64,000 nucleotides of DNA from Micromonospora sp. WMMD1102 (GTDB taxonomy: Bacteria > Actinomycetota > Actinomycetes > Mycobacteriales > Micromonosporaceae), in the NCBI RefSeq assembly GCF_029626265.1, contig NZ_JARUBN010000001.1, positions 8,001,001 through 8,065,000 on the forward strand, written 5' to 3'. Every line of letters begins with the position of its first letter. Positions within the stretch are counted from its first letter, which is position 1. The notes below the pieces were generated by a model. It saw only the letters and a list, made by a program, of their open reading frames with translations, did not search any database and was not told where the DNA came from. The translations under genes and the position numbers were made by a program. Of this stretch, positions 34,940 through 47,073 are shown one piece after another.

Positions 34940-35365
34940 ATGTTCCGCACCATGCTCAAGTCGAAGATCCACCGGGCCACGGTGACCCAGGCGGACCTGC
35001 ACTACGTCGGCTCGGTGACCGTCGACTCCGACCTGCTGGACGCCGCCGACCTGCTCCCCGGCGAGCAGGTGGCGATCGTGGACATCACCAACGGTGCCCG
35101 GCTGGAGACGTACGTGATCCCCGGTGAGCGGGGCAGTGGCGTGATCGGTATCAACGGTGCCGCCGCACACCTGGTGCATCCCGGTGACCTGGTCATCCTG
35201 ATCTCGTACGGCCAGATGGACGACGCCGAGGCGCGGACGTACCAGCCGAGGATCGTGCACGTCGACGCCGAGAACCGGATCCTCTCGCTCGGCGCCGACC
35301 CGGCCGGGGCCGTACCCGGAATGGCCGGCGACCCGGTCCGGGGCGACCTGGTGGCCACCGGCTGA
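34940..35365 (+). CDS. panD: Aspartate 1-decarboxylase proenzyme
   Basis: PanD decarboxylates aspartate to beta-alanine, the second PanC substrate. The 141-residue chain starts [20 protein letters not shown] and has the self-cleavage pair Gly24-Ser25 in YVGSVTVD, which yields the pyruvoyl group. [17 protein letters not shown] and [14 protein letters not shown] complete the family pattern. GGAGG sits before the ATG. Together with panC and the DUF2520 gene it forms the pantothenate block. Confidence 0.97.
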   Translation: MFRTMLKSKIHRATVTQADLHYVGSVTVDSDLLDAADLLPGEQVAIVDITNGARLETYVIPGERGSGVIGINGAAAHLVHPGDLVILISYGQMDDAEARTYQPRIVHVDAENRILSLGADPAGAVPGMAGDPVRGDLVATG

Positions 35366-35532
35366 CCTCGGGCGGTGCGCCGGGAACGCCCCGACCCGGC
35401 TGCGTGGGACGCTGGTGACCCGGCTGCCGTCAAGGCCGACCCGCCGGGAAGATGATCTCTCCTTCCGGGAGCCGCTGGCGGTTAACGTAGGGTGCAGGCA
35501 TCCGGACCGTAGGTCGCCCTGGGGAGGACGCG

Positions 35533-36438
35533 ATGCGCCGATGGACGAGCGCCCTGGCGCTGGCCGGGGCCGTGCTGCTCGGCGCCACCGGCTGCGCCCC
35601 GCCGGGCGGCACCGACGGCGACCTCACCGACGACTGGGCGCTGGTCGGCGAGCCGACGGTATTCACCCCGGCCGCCGAGACCTGCCATTCCGCGGACTTC
35701 TCCGAGACGGTCTACCTGTCGTCGTACGCGCCGGTGGAGTGTGCCGGCAGTCATCGGCTGGAGACGGTGCACGTCGGCACGTTCGCCGGGGCGGCGGCCG
35801 GGGCGGACAAGCCGCCGGCAGCGGGCTCGGCCGAATTCGGCACCGCGTACGCGGAGTGCGACAGCCGGGCGCGCGGCTTCCTCGGTGCGGACTGGCGTAC
35901 CGGCCGGCTGTGGTTGGGCGTGGCGGTGCCGTCGACGAGGGGCTGGGCGGCCGGCGCGCGGTGGTTCCGCTGCGACGTGACGGAACTGTCCAATGTCGAG
36001 GAGAACGGCGAGCCGGTCACCCGGACGGCGAGCCTGAAGGGTGCGCTGGGCGAGGCCGGGCCGCTGCGGCTGGGCTGCTACGGCGCCACCCTGGACCGGA
36101 ACAGGACCATCGACCGGATGTCCCGGCTGGAGTGTTCGGCCCGGCACAACACCGAGTTCGCCGGGGTGTGGCGGGCTCCGGCGACCCTGAAGTACCCGAC
36201 GGTGGACCGCGACTGGCAGCCGTTCTACGACGGCTGCTACACGGTGGCCGCCCGGTTCGTCGGGGTGTCGCAGAGTACGGTCCGGTTCCGTACCGGTGTG
36301 GTGACGTTGCCGGGTGGCCGGAACGACTGGACGGCGGGCAACCGGGGGGTCCGCTGCTACCTGTGGGTCTCCGACGGCGCGTTCACCCGCTCGCTCAAGG
36401 GTGCCGGCTCCACCGGCCTGCCCGTCCGGACCGGCTGA
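35533..36438 (+). CDS. Septum-formation-family lipoprotein with two tandem domains
   Basis: The 301-residue lipoprotein has a lipobox (LLGATGC, Cys about 21). Two similar Cys-containing domains follow: CHSADF ... VECAGSHRLETVHVG ... AYAECDSRARGFLG, and LGCYGATLDR ... LECSARHNTEFAGVW ... FYDGCYTVAARFVG. The paired Cys and SHxxE/TVxVG pattern matches the septum-formation domain (PF13845), named after a mycobacterial membrane protein. The actual role is unclear. It lies between panD and nadB. The stop is within a 35-base tandem repeat. Confidence 0.72.
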   Translation: MRRWTSALALAGAVLLGATGCAPPGGTDGDLTDDWALVGEPTVFTPAAETCHSADFSETVYLSSYAPVECAGSHRLETVHVGTFAGAAAGADKPPAAGSAEFGTAYAECDSRARGFLGADWRTGRLWLGVAVPSTRGWAAGARWFRCDVTELSNVEENGEPVTRTASLKGALGEAGPLRLGCYGATLDRNRTIDRMSRLECSARHNTEFAGVWRAPATLKYPTVDRDWQPFYDGCYTVAARFVGVSQSTVRFRTGVVTLPGGRNDWTAGNRGVRCYLWVSDGAFTRSLKGAGSTGLPVRTG

Positions 36439-36537
36439 CCCCGGCCGAGCCCGCCGCCGAGGCGCCCGGCTGACCCCGGTCGATTCCGCCGCCGAGCCGA
36501 CCGGGTGACCCCGGTCGATTTCGACGCTGACCTGCCC
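36433..36537. repeat. 3 x 35-base tandem repeat starting at a stop codon
   Basis: Units begin at 36433, 36468 and 36503, each starting GGCTGACCCCGG or GGGTGACCCCGG. The first unit contains the TGA that ends the septum-formation lipoprotein. Divergence rises along the array. The rest of the gap to nadB (to 36653) has no gene. Confidence 0.8.
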
Positions 36538-36653
36538 GGTTGTCCCGGCGGGGCGGAGCGGGCGGCCGCGGTGTCCGGATCGGCGGAGCGTCGTGGGCCA
36601 CTTATCCCGGCCCCGGGCCCACCGATCCGGCCGGTACACGGTTGACTTGGAAG

Positions 36654-38354
36654 ATGCAGTTTCCGACCGTCGACCTGCCGGTGGCGCCCCGGCTGCTGGC
36701 CGCGCCGGCACCGGGCTGGGTGGAGACGACCGACGTGATCGTGATCGGGTCGGGCATCGCCGGGCTCACCGCCGCACTGCACCTGCGCGAGGCAGGACTG
36801 CACGTGACAGTGGTGACCAAGGTCAACATCGACGACGGCTCGACCCGGTGGGCACAGGGCGGCATCGCCGCCGTACTCGATCCGCTGGACACCCCGGCGG
36901 CGCACGCTTCGGACACCGAGCTGGCCGGGGTCGGGCTCTGTGACCCGGCGGCGGTCCGGGTGCTGGTGGCGGAGGGACCGACCCGGCTGCGCGAGCTGAT
37001 CCGGACCGGTGCCGAGTTCGACCGCAACCCGGACGGGTCGCTGATGCTGGGCCGGGAGGGCGGGCACCGGGCGGACCGGATCGTGCACGCCGGTGGCGAC
37101 GCGACCGGGGCCGAGGTGCAGCGGGCACTGCACGCCGCCGTCGGCCGGGACCCCTGGATCCGGCTGGTCGAGCACGCCCTCGTCCTCGACCTGCTCCGGG
37201 CGCCGGACGGCGGCTGGGCCGGTCCCGGCCGGGCCTGCGGGATCACCCTGCACGTGCTCGGCGAGGGCAGCGAGGACGGGGTCGGCGCGATCCTGGCCCG
37301 CGCGGTGGTGCTGGCCACCGGCGGGATGGGGCAGGTCTTCGCCGCCACCACCAACCCGACGGTCTCCACCGGTGACGGTGTCGCGCTGGCGATGCGGGCC
37401 GGTGCCGCCGTCACCGACCTCGAGTTCGTCCAGTTCCATCCGACCGCGTTGCTGACCCCGGTCGCCCCGGCGGTCGACGGCGTCGTGCCGGAGCGGGCCG
37501 CACAGCGGCCGCTGGTCACCGAGGCGTTGCGCGGCGAGGGCGCGCACCTGGTGGACGCGGACGGCAAGCGGTTCATGGTCGGCCAGCACGAACTGGCCGA
37601 GCTGGCACCCCGGGACGTGGTGGCCAAGGGCATCCACCGGGTACTCCTGGCCACCGGCGCCGACCACGTCTTCCTGGACGCCCGGCACCTCGGCGCCGAG
37701 TTCCTGGGCCGGCGCTTCCCCACCATCGTCGCCTCCTGCCTGGCGGCCGGCATCGATCCGGCCGAGCAGCCGATCCCGGTCGCCCCGGCCGCGCACTACG
37801 CCTCCGGCGGGGTACGCACCGACCTGTCCGGCCGCACCTCCATCCCCGGCCTGTACGCCTGCGGCGAGGTCGCCTGCACCGGCGTGCACGGCGCCAACCG
37901 ACTGGCCAGCAACTCGCTGCTGGAAGGGCTCGTCTTCGCCCGCCGGATCGCCCAGGACATCACCCGGGACCTGCCGGCCCAGGCCGAGCCGGCGCCCACC
38001 GGGGCGTGGCGCGGCGGCGAGGGCGCTGCGGTCGACCCGGCGGTGCGGGAGCGGCTGGCAAGAGCGATGACCCGGGGAGCCGGTGTGCTCCGTTCGGCCG
38101 ACTCGCTCCGGGCAACCGCCGCCGAGCTGGTCACCCTGGGCGGCACCCGGGGTGCGCCGCGCACCGCGAGCTGGGAGGCGACGAACCTGCTGACGGTGGC
38201 GGCGGCGCTGGTCGGCGCGGCGTACGCCCGGCAGGAGACCCGGGGTTGCCATTGGCGCGAGGATTACTCGGAATCGCGCGACGATTGGCTCGGGCACCTG
38301 GTCGGGTCGATCGGTCCGGCGGGCAACCTGCGACAGGACTGGGAAGCACTGTGA
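36654..38354 (+). CDS. nadB: L-aspartate oxidase
   Basis: NadB oxidises L-aspartate to iminoaspartate with FAD, starting de novo NAD synthesis. The 566-residue flavoprotein has a dinucleotide site, VIVIGSGIAGLTAALHL (Gly-rich loop about 32-37). Further features are STRWAQGGIAAV, the HPTAL substrate segment and HYASGGVRTDLSGRTSIPGLYACGE, then the conserved C-terminal helical domain. ATG at 36654 has only a weak GGAAG. The stop overlaps the first of several nadC GTGs. nadA is not in this window. Confidence 0.95.
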   Translation: MQFPTVDLPVAPRLLAAPAPGWVETTDVIVIGSGIAGLTAALHLREAGLHVTVVTKVNIDDGSTRWAQGGIAAVLDPLDTPAAHASDTELAGVGLCDPAAVRVLVAEGPTRLRELIRTGAEFDRNPDGSLMLGREGGHRADRIVHAGGDATGAEVQRALHAAVGRDPWIRLVEHALVLDLLRAPDGGWAGPGRACGITLHVLGEGSEDGVGAILARAVVLATGGMGQVFAATTNPTVSTGDGVALAMRAGAAVTDLEFVQFHPTALLTPVAPAVDGVVPERAAQRPLVTEALRGEGAHLVDADGKRFMVGQHELAELAPRDVVAKGIHRVLLATGADHVFLDARHLGAEFLGRRFPTIVASCLAAGIDPAEQPIPVAPAAHYASGGVRTDLSGRTSIPGLYACGEVACTGVHGANRLASNSLLEGLVFARRIAQDITRDLPAQAEPAPTGAWRGGEGAAVDPAVRERLARAMTRGAGVLRSADSLRATAAELVTLGGTRGAPRTASWEATNLLTVAAALVGAAYARQETRGCHWREDYSESRDDWLGHLVGSIGPAGNLRQDWEAL

Positions 38355-38434
38355 CGGGACCGGCAGGCACCGTGACGGAACCGGCAGGCACTGTGACGGG
38401 ACCGGGAGGCACCGTGACGGGATGGGGAGGCACC
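38351..38434. repeat. 4 x 21-base tandem repeat, each with a ribosome site and GTG
   Basis: Units begin at 38351, 38372, 38393 and 38414, pattern GTGACGGGACCGGCAGGCAC. Each ends with GGCAGG or GGGAGG about 5 bases before the next GTG. Translation yields the heptads VTGPAGT, VTEPAGT, VTGPGGT and VTGWGGT. The first unit includes the nadB stop. The period keeps the nadC frame. Confidence 0.9.
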
Positions 38435-39325
38435 GTGCTGACGGATTCGACGATCGGGGCGCTGCGGGCCGGCGGGCTCGACCCGGCGGAGGTGGAACGC
38501 ATCGTCCGGGCGGCACTCGAGGAGGATCTGGGGCCGGAGCGGCTGGATGTGACGAGTGTGGCCACCATCCCGGCCGAGCAGGTCGACAGCGCCGACGTGG
38601 TGGCCCGGGCCGACGGGGTGCTGGCCGGGCTGGCGGTGGCGGCGGCCGTCTTCGAGCTGGCCGGCGGCCCGGACGTACGGGTGCTGCCGGTGGCCGGCGA
38701 CGGTGCCGAGGTCGCCGAGGGGGAGGTGCTGGCCACGGTCACCGGGCCGACCCGGGGACTGCTCACCGCCGAGCGGACCGCCCTGAACCTGCTCTGCCGG
38801 CTCTCCGGGGTGGCCACCCACACCCGGGCCTGGGTGGCGGCGCTGGGCGACAGCAAGGCGACGGTACTGGACACCCGGAAGACCACCCCGGGGCTGCGCC
38901 CGCTGGAGAAGTACGCGGTACGGGCCGGCGGCGGCGCGAACAAGCGCCTCGGCCTGTACGACGTGGCGATGATCAAGGACAACCACAAGTTGGCGGCCGG
39001 CGGCATCGGGCCGGCGTACCGGCGGGTCCGGCAGGCGTTCCCGGAGGTGCCGGTGCAGGTCGAGGTGACCACGGTGGCCGAGGCGCTGGAGGCGGTGGAG
39101 GCCGGCGCCGACTTCCTGCTCTGCGACAACATGTCCCCGGCGCTGCTGGCCGAGGTGGTCGCGGCGGTCGGCGACCGGGCCGAGCTGGAGGCGACCGGCG
39201 GGCTGACCCTGGAAACCGCCGCCGAGTACGCGGCGACCGGCGTGGACTACCTCTCGGTTGGGGCGTTGACCCACTCCTCGCCTATCTTGGACATCGCACT
39301 GGACCTCCGCTCGCGCGCCGCGTAG
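38351..39325 (+). CDS. nadC: Nicotinate-nucleotide pyrophosphorylase with repeated start modules
   Basis: NadC converts quinolinate and PRPP to nicotinate mononucleotide. The conserved chain begins around DSTIGALRAGGL and includes EEDLGPERLDVTS, ERTALNLLCRLSGVAT, LDTRKTTPGLRPLEKYAVRAGGG, MIKDNH and EATGGL, which are the PRPP and quinolinate sites. The frame is open from a GTG at 38351 that overlaps the nadB stop. Four 21-base repeats place GTG codons at 38351, 38372, 38393 and 38414, with the non-repeat GTG at 38435. The last two have the best GGGAGG ribosome sites. The true start is probably 38414 or 38435. Confidence 0.95.
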   Translation: MTGPAGTVTEPAGTVTGPGGTVTGWGGTVLTDSTIGALRAGGLDPAEVERIVRAALEEDLGPERLDVTSVATIPAEQVDSADVVARADGVLAGLAVAAAVFELAGGPDVRVLPVAGDGAEVAEGEVLATVTGPTRGLLTAERTALNLLCRLSGVATHTRAWVAALGDSKATVLDTRKTTPGLRPLEKYAVRAGGGANKRLGLYDVAMIKDNHKLAAGGIGPAYRRVRQAFPEVPVQVEVTTVAEALEAVEAGADFLLCDNMSPALLAEVVAAVGDRAELEATGGLTLETAAEYAATGVDYLSVGALTHSSPILDIALDLRSRAA

Positions 39326-39365
39326 CGGCGGGACGCGCCACGACTCGGGGCCCGGGACTGACGAC

Positions 39366-40124
39366 ATGCTGCTCTGTATCGACATCGGTAACACCAACAC
39401 CGTGCTGGCGACCTTCGAGGGCGAGAAGCTGGTGCACTCCTGGCGGATCAAGACCGACGCCCGGTCCACCGCCGACGAGCTGGGCCTCAAGTTCCGCGGC
39501 CTGCTGGCCGGGGACGCCGTCGAGATCACCGGGGTGGCCGCCTGCTCCACGGTGCCGGCCGCGCTGCGCTCGCTGCGGACGATGCTGGCCCGCTACTACG
39601 GCGAGTTGCCGAACGTGGTCGTCGAGCCGGGGGTGAAGACCGGGGTGCAGTTGGCGATCGACAACCCGAAGGAGGTCGGCGCCGACCGGGTGGTGAACAC
39701 CCTGGCGGCGTACACCCTCTACGGGGGGCCGTCCATCGTGGTCGACTTCGGCACCACCACCAACTTCGACGTGATCAGCGGCCGGGGCGAGTTCCTCGGC
39801 GGGGCGTTCGCACCCGGCATCGAGATCTCCTTCGACGCGCTCGCCGCCCGGGCGGCGCAGTTGCGCAAGGTCGAGCCGGCCGTGCCCCGTTCGGTGATCG
39901 GCAAGAACACCGTGGAGTGTCTCCAGGCCGGGATGTACTTCGGCTTCGCCGGCCAGGTGGACCGGATCGTCGAGCGGATGGTCGGCGAGCTGGGCGAGGT
40001 GCGGGCGGTGATCGCCACCGGCGGGTTGGCACCGCTGGTGATCGGGGAGTGCCGGACGATCACCCACCACGAGCCGATGATCACGCTGATCGGGCTGCGC
40101 ATGGTCTACGACCGCAACCGCTGA
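39366..40124 (+). CDS. coaX: Type III pantothenate kinase
   Basis: CoaX phosphorylates pantothenate with ATP, the first step of CoA synthesis, downstream of PanC/PanD. The 252-residue protein has the ASKHA-fold phosphate loop [50 protein letters not shown] and GLAPLVIGE follow. The short spacing from nadC suggests one transcript. Confidence 0.96.
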   Translation: MLLCIDIGNTNTVLATFEGEKLVHSWRIKTDARSTADELGLKFRGLLAGDAVEITGVAACSTVPAALRSLRTMLARYYGELPNVVVEPGVKTGVQLAIDNPKEVGADRVVNTLAAYTLYGGPSIVVDFGTTTNFDVISGRGEFLGGAFAPGIEISFDALAARAAQLRKVEPAVPRSVIGKNTVECLQAGMYFGFAGQVDRIVERMVGELGEVRAVIATGGLAPLVIGECRTITHHEPMITLIGLRMVYDRNR

Positions 40125-40155
40125 CCCCTCCGCCGCCGCCCTGCGGCGGGCCGGT

Positions 40156-40902
40156 TCAGCGCCGTACACCCCGGTAGACGACCGTCCGGTACGGCAGCGC
40201 GAAGCTCTCCCGCCCGGCCAGGTCCGGATGGCCGGCGGTCAGCTCCCGGATCCGCGCCGCCACCTCCCGCTGCCGCTCGGGACCGGCGGTCAGGTAGTAC
40301 GAGCGGGTGCTGATCATCCCGACCAGCTCCTCCGGGGTGAGCGTCAGGCCGTGCCGGAACTCGTTCCGCTCGACCGGCCCGAACTCCGGGCCGAAGCCGT
40401 CGATCCCGGGCCCGTCGTCGGAGGCGCCGCGCCCGCCGAGCACCTCGACGGTGATCGCGGTCAGCGCCGCCACCCAGGGCACCGACTCGTCGCGCTGGTT
40501 GAAGACCGCGGCGTACGTCCCGCCGGGGCGGAGCACCCGGGCACCCTCGGCGTGCGCGACCGGCTGGTCGAACCAGTGGTACGCCTGCCCGGCGACGACC
40601 GCGTCCACCGAGTCGTCCGGCAGCGGTACCCGCTCGGCCGAACCGGCCAGGGCCACGGTTTCCGGGGTGGCGGCGTCGAGCCTGGCCCGCATCCCCGGGT
40701 CCGGCTCGACAGGTGTCACCCGGTGGCCGAGCCGCAGCAGTACCCGGGTCAGGATGCCGGTGCCGGCGCCCAGGTCGACCACCTCGGCCGGGGCGGGACG
40801 GCCGACCGCCCAGCCGACCGCCGGCTCCGGATAGTCCGGCCGGTACCGGTCGTAGCGTTCCGCCGCGGCGCCGAAGGAGAGGGCGTGCACCTGGTCGACC
40901 AT
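40156..40902 (-). CDS. Class I SAM-dependent methyltransferase
   Basis: The 248-residue protein begins with [23 protein letters not shown], has the SAM loop [16 protein letters not shown] and [32 protein letters not shown] is the signature of the YcgJ/Methyltransf_11-type group related to trans-aconitate methyltransferases. The substrate cannot be inferred. It is convergent with coaX and divergent from lysS (90-base gap). Confidence 0.85.
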   Translation of the reverse strand: MVDQVHALSFGAAAERYDRYRPDYPEPAVGWAVGRPAPAEVVDLGAGTGILTRVLLRLGHRVTPVEPDPGMRARLDAATPETVALAGSAERVPLPDDSVDAVVAGQAYHWFDQPVAHAEGARVLRPGGTYAAVFNQRDESVPWVAALTAITVEVLGGRGASDDGPGIDGFGPEFGPVERNEFRHGLTLTPEELVGMISTRSYYLTAGPERQREVAARIRELTAGHPDLAGRESFALPYRTVVYRGVRR

Positions 40903-40992
40903 GACAGGAGGTTATCCAGTGCTCCGCCGCCCGCGCACTTGAGTACGCTCGGGGCCGAACTCCGCCGACCACAATTCCCGAGGAAGCATGCC

Positions 40993-42501
40993 GTGAGCCA
41001 GCAGATCCCGAACCCCGCCGACCCGGTTGACGACCTTCCCGAGCAGATGCGGGTCCGCCGGGAGAAGCGGGACCGCATGCTCGCCGAGGGCATCGAGCCG
41101 TACCCGAGGGGGTATCCGCGTACCGCGACGCTGGCCGAGATCCGCGGTCGTTACGCGGAGCTGCCCACCGACACCGCGAGCGGGGACGGCGCCGCCGTCA
41201 CCGGCCGGGTGATCTTCGTACGGAACACCGGCAAGCTCTGTTTCGCCACCCTGCGGGACGGCGACGGGACGGAACTCCAGGCGATGCTCTCGCTGGACCG
41301 GGTGGGTCCGGAGCGGTTGGAGGCGTGGAAGCGGCTGGTCGACCTCGGCGACCACGTCGGGGTGACCGGTGAGGTGATCACCAGTCGGCGCGGGGAGCTT
41401 TCGGTGCTCGCCGATTCCTGGGAGCTGACCGCGAAGGCACTCCGGCCGCTGCCGGTGGCGCACAAGCCGCTTAGCGAGGAGGCCCGGGTCCGGCAGCGTT
41501 ATGTGGATCTGATCGTCCGCCCCCGGGCCCGCGAGATGGTACGCACCAGGGCGGCGACGCTGCGTAGTCTGCGCGATTCGTTGCACGCCCGGAGTTTCGT
41601 CGAAGTCGAAACCCCCATGCTGCAACCGCTGCCGGGCGGGGCGACGGCCAGGCCATTCGTGACGCACAGCAATGCGCTAGACACGGATCTGTATCTGCGA
41701 ATCGCCCCCGAGCTTTTTCTCAAGCGGGCGGCGGTCGGCGGCATCGACCGGGTCTTCGAGATCAACCGTAACTTCCGTAATGAGGGGGTCGACTCTTCGC
41801 ACTCGCCCGAGTTCGCCATGCTCGAGGCGTACGAAGCGTACGGGGACTATGACACTATGGCGACGCTCACCCGTGACCTGGTGCAGGCGGCCGCGCTCGC
41901 CGCGACCGGCTCGCATGTGGTGACGCACGCCGACGGCACCGAGTTCGACCTCGGTGGGCAGTGGCGTTCGGTGACCCTCTTCGGCACCCTTTCCGAGGCG
42001 TTGGGCGAGGAGGTGACCGTCCGCACCGGCATGGCCGACCTGCTCGGGTACGCGGAAAAGGTCGGCCTGGCCGTCGACCCCAAGTGGGGACCGGGCAAGC
42101 TCGCCGAGGAGCTTTTCGAGGAACTGGTCGTGCCGGCGCTGCGCCAGCCCACCTTCGTCCGGGACTACCCGGAAGAGACCAGCCCGCTGGTCCGGGCGCA
42201 CCCGGACGAGCCGGGACTCACCTCGAAATGGGACCTCTACGTGCTCGGTTTCGAACTGGCCACCGGCTACACCGAGCTGGTCGACCCGGTCGTGCAGCGG
42301 GAGCGACTGGTCGCCCAGTCCCGGCGCGGCGCCTCCGGGGACGACGAGGCGATGCGGCTCGACGAGGACTTCCTGCGGGCCATGGAGTACGGAATGCCGC
42401 CGCTCGGGGGCATGGGAATGGGAATCGACCGGCTGCTGATGGCCCTGACCGGCCTCGGAATTCGGGAAACCATCCTCTTCCCGATGGTCCGCCCGGAGTA
42501 G
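40993..42501 (+). CDS. lysS: Lysyl-tRNA synthetase, class II
   Basis: LysS charges tRNA-Lys. GTG at 40993 follows AGGAAG and gives 502 residues, the usual length. The N-terminal OB-fold anticodon domain (about 60-150: [16 protein letters not shown]) is followed by class II motif 1 ([21 protein letters not shown]). Motif 2 is [15 protein letters not shown] and motif 3 is [15 protein letters not shown]. The C-terminus is LFPMVRPE. It precedes lsr2 and clpC as in other actinobacteria. Confidence 0.97.
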   Translation: MSQQIPNPADPVDDLPEQMRVRREKRDRMLAEGIEPYPRGYPRTATLAEIRGRYAELPTDTASGDGAAVTGRVIFVRNTGKLCFATLRDGDGTELQAMLSLDRVGPERLEAWKRLVDLGDHVGVTGEVITSRRGELSVLADSWELTAKALRPLPVAHKPLSEEARVRQRYVDLIVRPRAREMVRTRAATLRSLRDSLHARSFVEVETPMLQPLPGGATARPFVTHSNALDTDLYLRIAPELFLKRAAVGGIDRVFEINRNFRNEGVDSSHSPEFAMLEAYEAYGDYDTMATLTRDLVQAAALAATGSHVVTHADGTEFDLGGQWRSVTLFGTLSEALGEEVTVRTGMADLLGYAEKVGLAVDPKWGPGKLAEELFEELVVPALRQPTFVRDYPEETSPLVRAHPDEPGLTSKWDLYVLGFELATGYTELVDPVVQRERLVAQSRRGASGDDEAMRLDEDFLRAMEYGMPPLGGMGMGIDRLLMALTGLGIRETILFPMVRPE

Positions 42502-42612
42502 TTGCCGCCGACGCGGCTGTCGCGTAGTTTCGCCATCCTATTGACGGAGCAAGCATCTAACGGGCTATTGTGCTCTTGTTTGCGGCGAACCTGCTCGAAA
42601 GGATAGCGACAC

Positions 42613-42963
42613 GTGGCCAAGCAGATCATTCACAAGCTGGTCGATGACCTGGACGGCGGAGACGCGGACGAGACCGTCAAGTTCTCGCTCGACGGCGTGC
42701 AGTACGAGATCGACCTGTCGGACAAGAACGCCGGCAAATTGCGGGACCTATTCGCCCCGTACGTCGCGGCCGGCTCGAAGGTGGGCCGGGGTGGTGTGGT
42801 CGTCGGTGGTCGTGCCGCACGGGGGCGGGGTGGCGCCACCGCCGACCGTGAGCAGAACAAGGCGATCCGGGCCTGGGCCAAGAAGGAAGGCAAGGACATC
42901 TCCGACCGCGGGCGTATCCCGCAGGAGATCGTGGACGAGTACCACGCCAAGGCGGGTCGCTGA
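42613..42963 (+). CDS. lsr2: Lsr2 nucleoid-associated protein
   Basis: Lsr2 bridges DNA and silences AT-rich, often acquired genes. The GTG-started 116-residue protein has an N-terminal dimerisation domain (MAKQIIHKLVDDLDGGDADETVKF, SLDGVQYEIDLS, LRDLFAPYVAAG). A Gly/Arg linker leads to a C-terminal DNA-binding domain, REQNKAIRAWAKKEG, with the minor-groove RGR in SDRGRIPQEIVDEYH. The upstream 110 bases are AT-rich, compatible with autoregulation. A strong hairpin follows. Confidence 0.97.
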   Translation: MAKQIIHKLVDDLDGGDADETVKFSLDGVQYEIDLSDKNAGKLRDLFAPYVAAGSKVGRGGVVVGGRAARGRGGATADREQNKAIRAWAKKEGKDISDRGRIPQEIVDEYHAKAGR

Positions 42964-42988
42964 GGCCGTCGGTTCTTCCTTGACCTTC

Positions 42989-43029
42989 GCGCGGGGTGGT
43001 CGGACGTTCGTCCGACCACCCCGCGCGTT
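42989..43029 (+). terminator. Terminator after lsr2
   Basis: A perfect 17-base stem (42989-43005 with 43010-43026, 5' arm GCGCGGGGTGGTCGGAC) closes a GTTC loop and is followed by GTTT. It is 26 bases after the lsr2 stop. Confidence 0.9.
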
Positions 43030-43154
43030 TCTGTCCCGGTCTCGATGATCCCGGGGTCGTGACCGGTATAGGTTGATATCTCCCGAGTGCCCGGTTTGCC
43101 AGCGTCCGGCCCAGCCGAACCTGCCGGCCGGGGAACATCCTGGCGCCGCAGACG

Positions 43155-43196
43155 TTGTCCACAGCCGGTGGACGAAGTTGTCCACAGCCTGTGGAC
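43155..43196. promoter_or_regulatory. Twin palindromes containing two DnaA boxes, upstream of clpC
   Basis: TTGTCCACA, the actinobacterial DnaA-box consensus, occurs at 43155-43163 and 43178-43186. Each lies in a 17-base palindrome: GTCCACAGCCGGTGGAC (43157-43173, one mismatched pair) and GTCCACAGCCTGTGGAC (43180-43196, perfect arms). The palindromes repeat every 23 bases, about two helical turns. They sit in the 430-base gap between the lsr2 terminator and clpC. They could be a DnaA titration or regulatory cluster, or the operator of another dimeric regulator. No gene is otherwise visible in 43030-43461. Confidence 0.6.
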
Positions 43197-43461
43197 GGCG
43201 CGGGGTCGCGCCGGCCGCACGAGATGCAAATTTCGCTCTGCGCGTACAGCGGAGGGTCCGGGAAGCATCGCTGAGCGTGGGCGGTTGGGAAAAACGTCGC
43301 GTACCGACCTCTTCTGCGGAACACACGACCTCGGGAGAGTCGGCTGGCGGCGATAGAGTAAGGGAGCACGGACGTCCGCCCCGGACGTCCGGGTGGTGGC
43401 CCCGCCACGATGCTTGGACCATCAAGATCGAGTGCGCACGGCACGTGAGGAGCACGAGGGC

Positions 43462-45993
<2,532 letters not shown>

Positions 45994-46016
45994 CCGAGCG
46001 GCAGCTCAGCTAAGTA

Positions 46017-46054
46017 GGGTTCGGCCCGGTGGCAGTCGCCACCGGGCCGAACCC
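46017..46054. terminator. Bidirectional terminator between clpC and mutY
   Basis: GGGTTCGGCCCGGTGGC (46017-46033) pairs perfectly with 46038-46054 around an AGTC loop, a 17-base stem. It lies between convergent genes ending at 45993 and 46085. Confidence 0.9.
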
Positions 46055-46084
46055 GTTCTCGGCTCTGCGGCGGGGGCGCCGGGA

Positions 46085-46978
46085 CTACCCGTCGGTGCGG
46101 CCCTCGCCGGCCAGTACGCAGGTGTCGCCGAGCATCTCCACCAGGCCGTCGGAGATCAGCCCGGCCAGGGCACGGGAGCGTTGCAGGTCGTCGGCCCAGA
46201 CCAGGTCCAGTCGGGACCGGGGCACCGGGCCGGTCGCCTCCCGGAGTACGGCCAGCAGCCTGCCCCGGACCTGCCGGTCGGTGCCGGCGTACCGCTGTGG
46301 ACGGCGGGACGGCCCGGCCGGCGCGGTACGCCCCGACGCCCGCCAGGCGCACCGGGCGGCCAGTGGACAGTCGACGCACCGGGGCGACCGGGCGGTGCAG
46401 ACCAGCGCCCCCAGCTCCATGAACGCGGCACTGGCCCGGGCGGCCCGCTCCGGCACCGCCGGCAGCAGCGCCTCGGTGGCGACCAGGTCGGCCGGCCGGG
46501 TCGCCGGTCCGGCGTCCGGCTCACCGGCGACGGCCCGAGCCACCAGCCGACGGACGTTCGTGTCCACCACCGGGTGCCGCTGCCCGTACGCGAACGTCGC
46601 CACCGCCCGTGCCGTGTAGCTGCCGATGCCGGGCAGGGCCAGCAACTCGTCCAACCCGGTCGGCACCTCGCCGCCGTGCCGTTCCCGCAGGGCCACCGCA
46701 CACTCGTGCAGCCGCAGCGCCCGGCGCGGATAGCCGAGCCGCCCCCACATCCGGATCGCCTCGGCCGGGGTGTCGGCGGCCAGGTCGGCGGGGCGGGGCC
46801 ACCGGGTCAGCCAGGCCCGCCAGGCGGGGAGGACCCGCACCACCGGGGTCTGCTGCAACATGACCTCGCTGACCAGGATCGGCCACGCCCCGATGCCGGG
46901 CTCCCGCCACGGCAGGTCACGGGCGTTCTCGTCGTACCACCGGATGGCGTCGGCGGCGAGCGCGGTTGTCGTCGGCAT
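46085..46978 (-). CDS. mutY: A/G-specific adenine DNA glycosylase
   Basis: MutY removes adenine mispaired with 8-oxoguanine. The 297-residue protein has PWREPGIGAWPILVSEVMLQQT with the catalytic Glu, the helix-hairpin-helix LPGIGSYTARAVATFAYG, VVDTNVRR with the Asp, and a 4Fe-4S Cys set C-x6-C-x2-C-x5-C (CTARSPRCVDCPLAARC). The C-terminal domain is short relative to the E. coli NUDIX-like recognition domain, as in many actinobacteria. It is convergent with clpC. Confidence 0.95.
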   Translation of the reverse strand: MPTTTALAADAIRWYDENARDLPWREPGIGAWPILVSEVMLQQTPVVRVLPAWRAWLTRWPRPADLAADTPAEAIRMWGRLGYPRRALRLHECAVALRERHGGEVPTGLDELLALPGIGSYTARAVATFAYGQRHPVVDTNVRRLVARAVAGEPDAGPATRPADLVATEALLPAVPERAARASAAFMELGALVCTARSPRCVDCPLAARCAWRASGRTAPAGPSRRPQRYAGTDRQVRGRLLAVLREATGPVPRSRLDLVWADDLQRSRALAGLISDGLVEMLGDTCVLAGEGRTDG

Positions 46979-47073
46979 GGCGCCGTCGATCCTGTCATGC
47001 CGGCCGTCCCGGAGCGTGGGCCGGGCGCCGGGTCGGGGCCCGGGAGGGGTGCCGCGTCGGGCAGACTGCCCGG

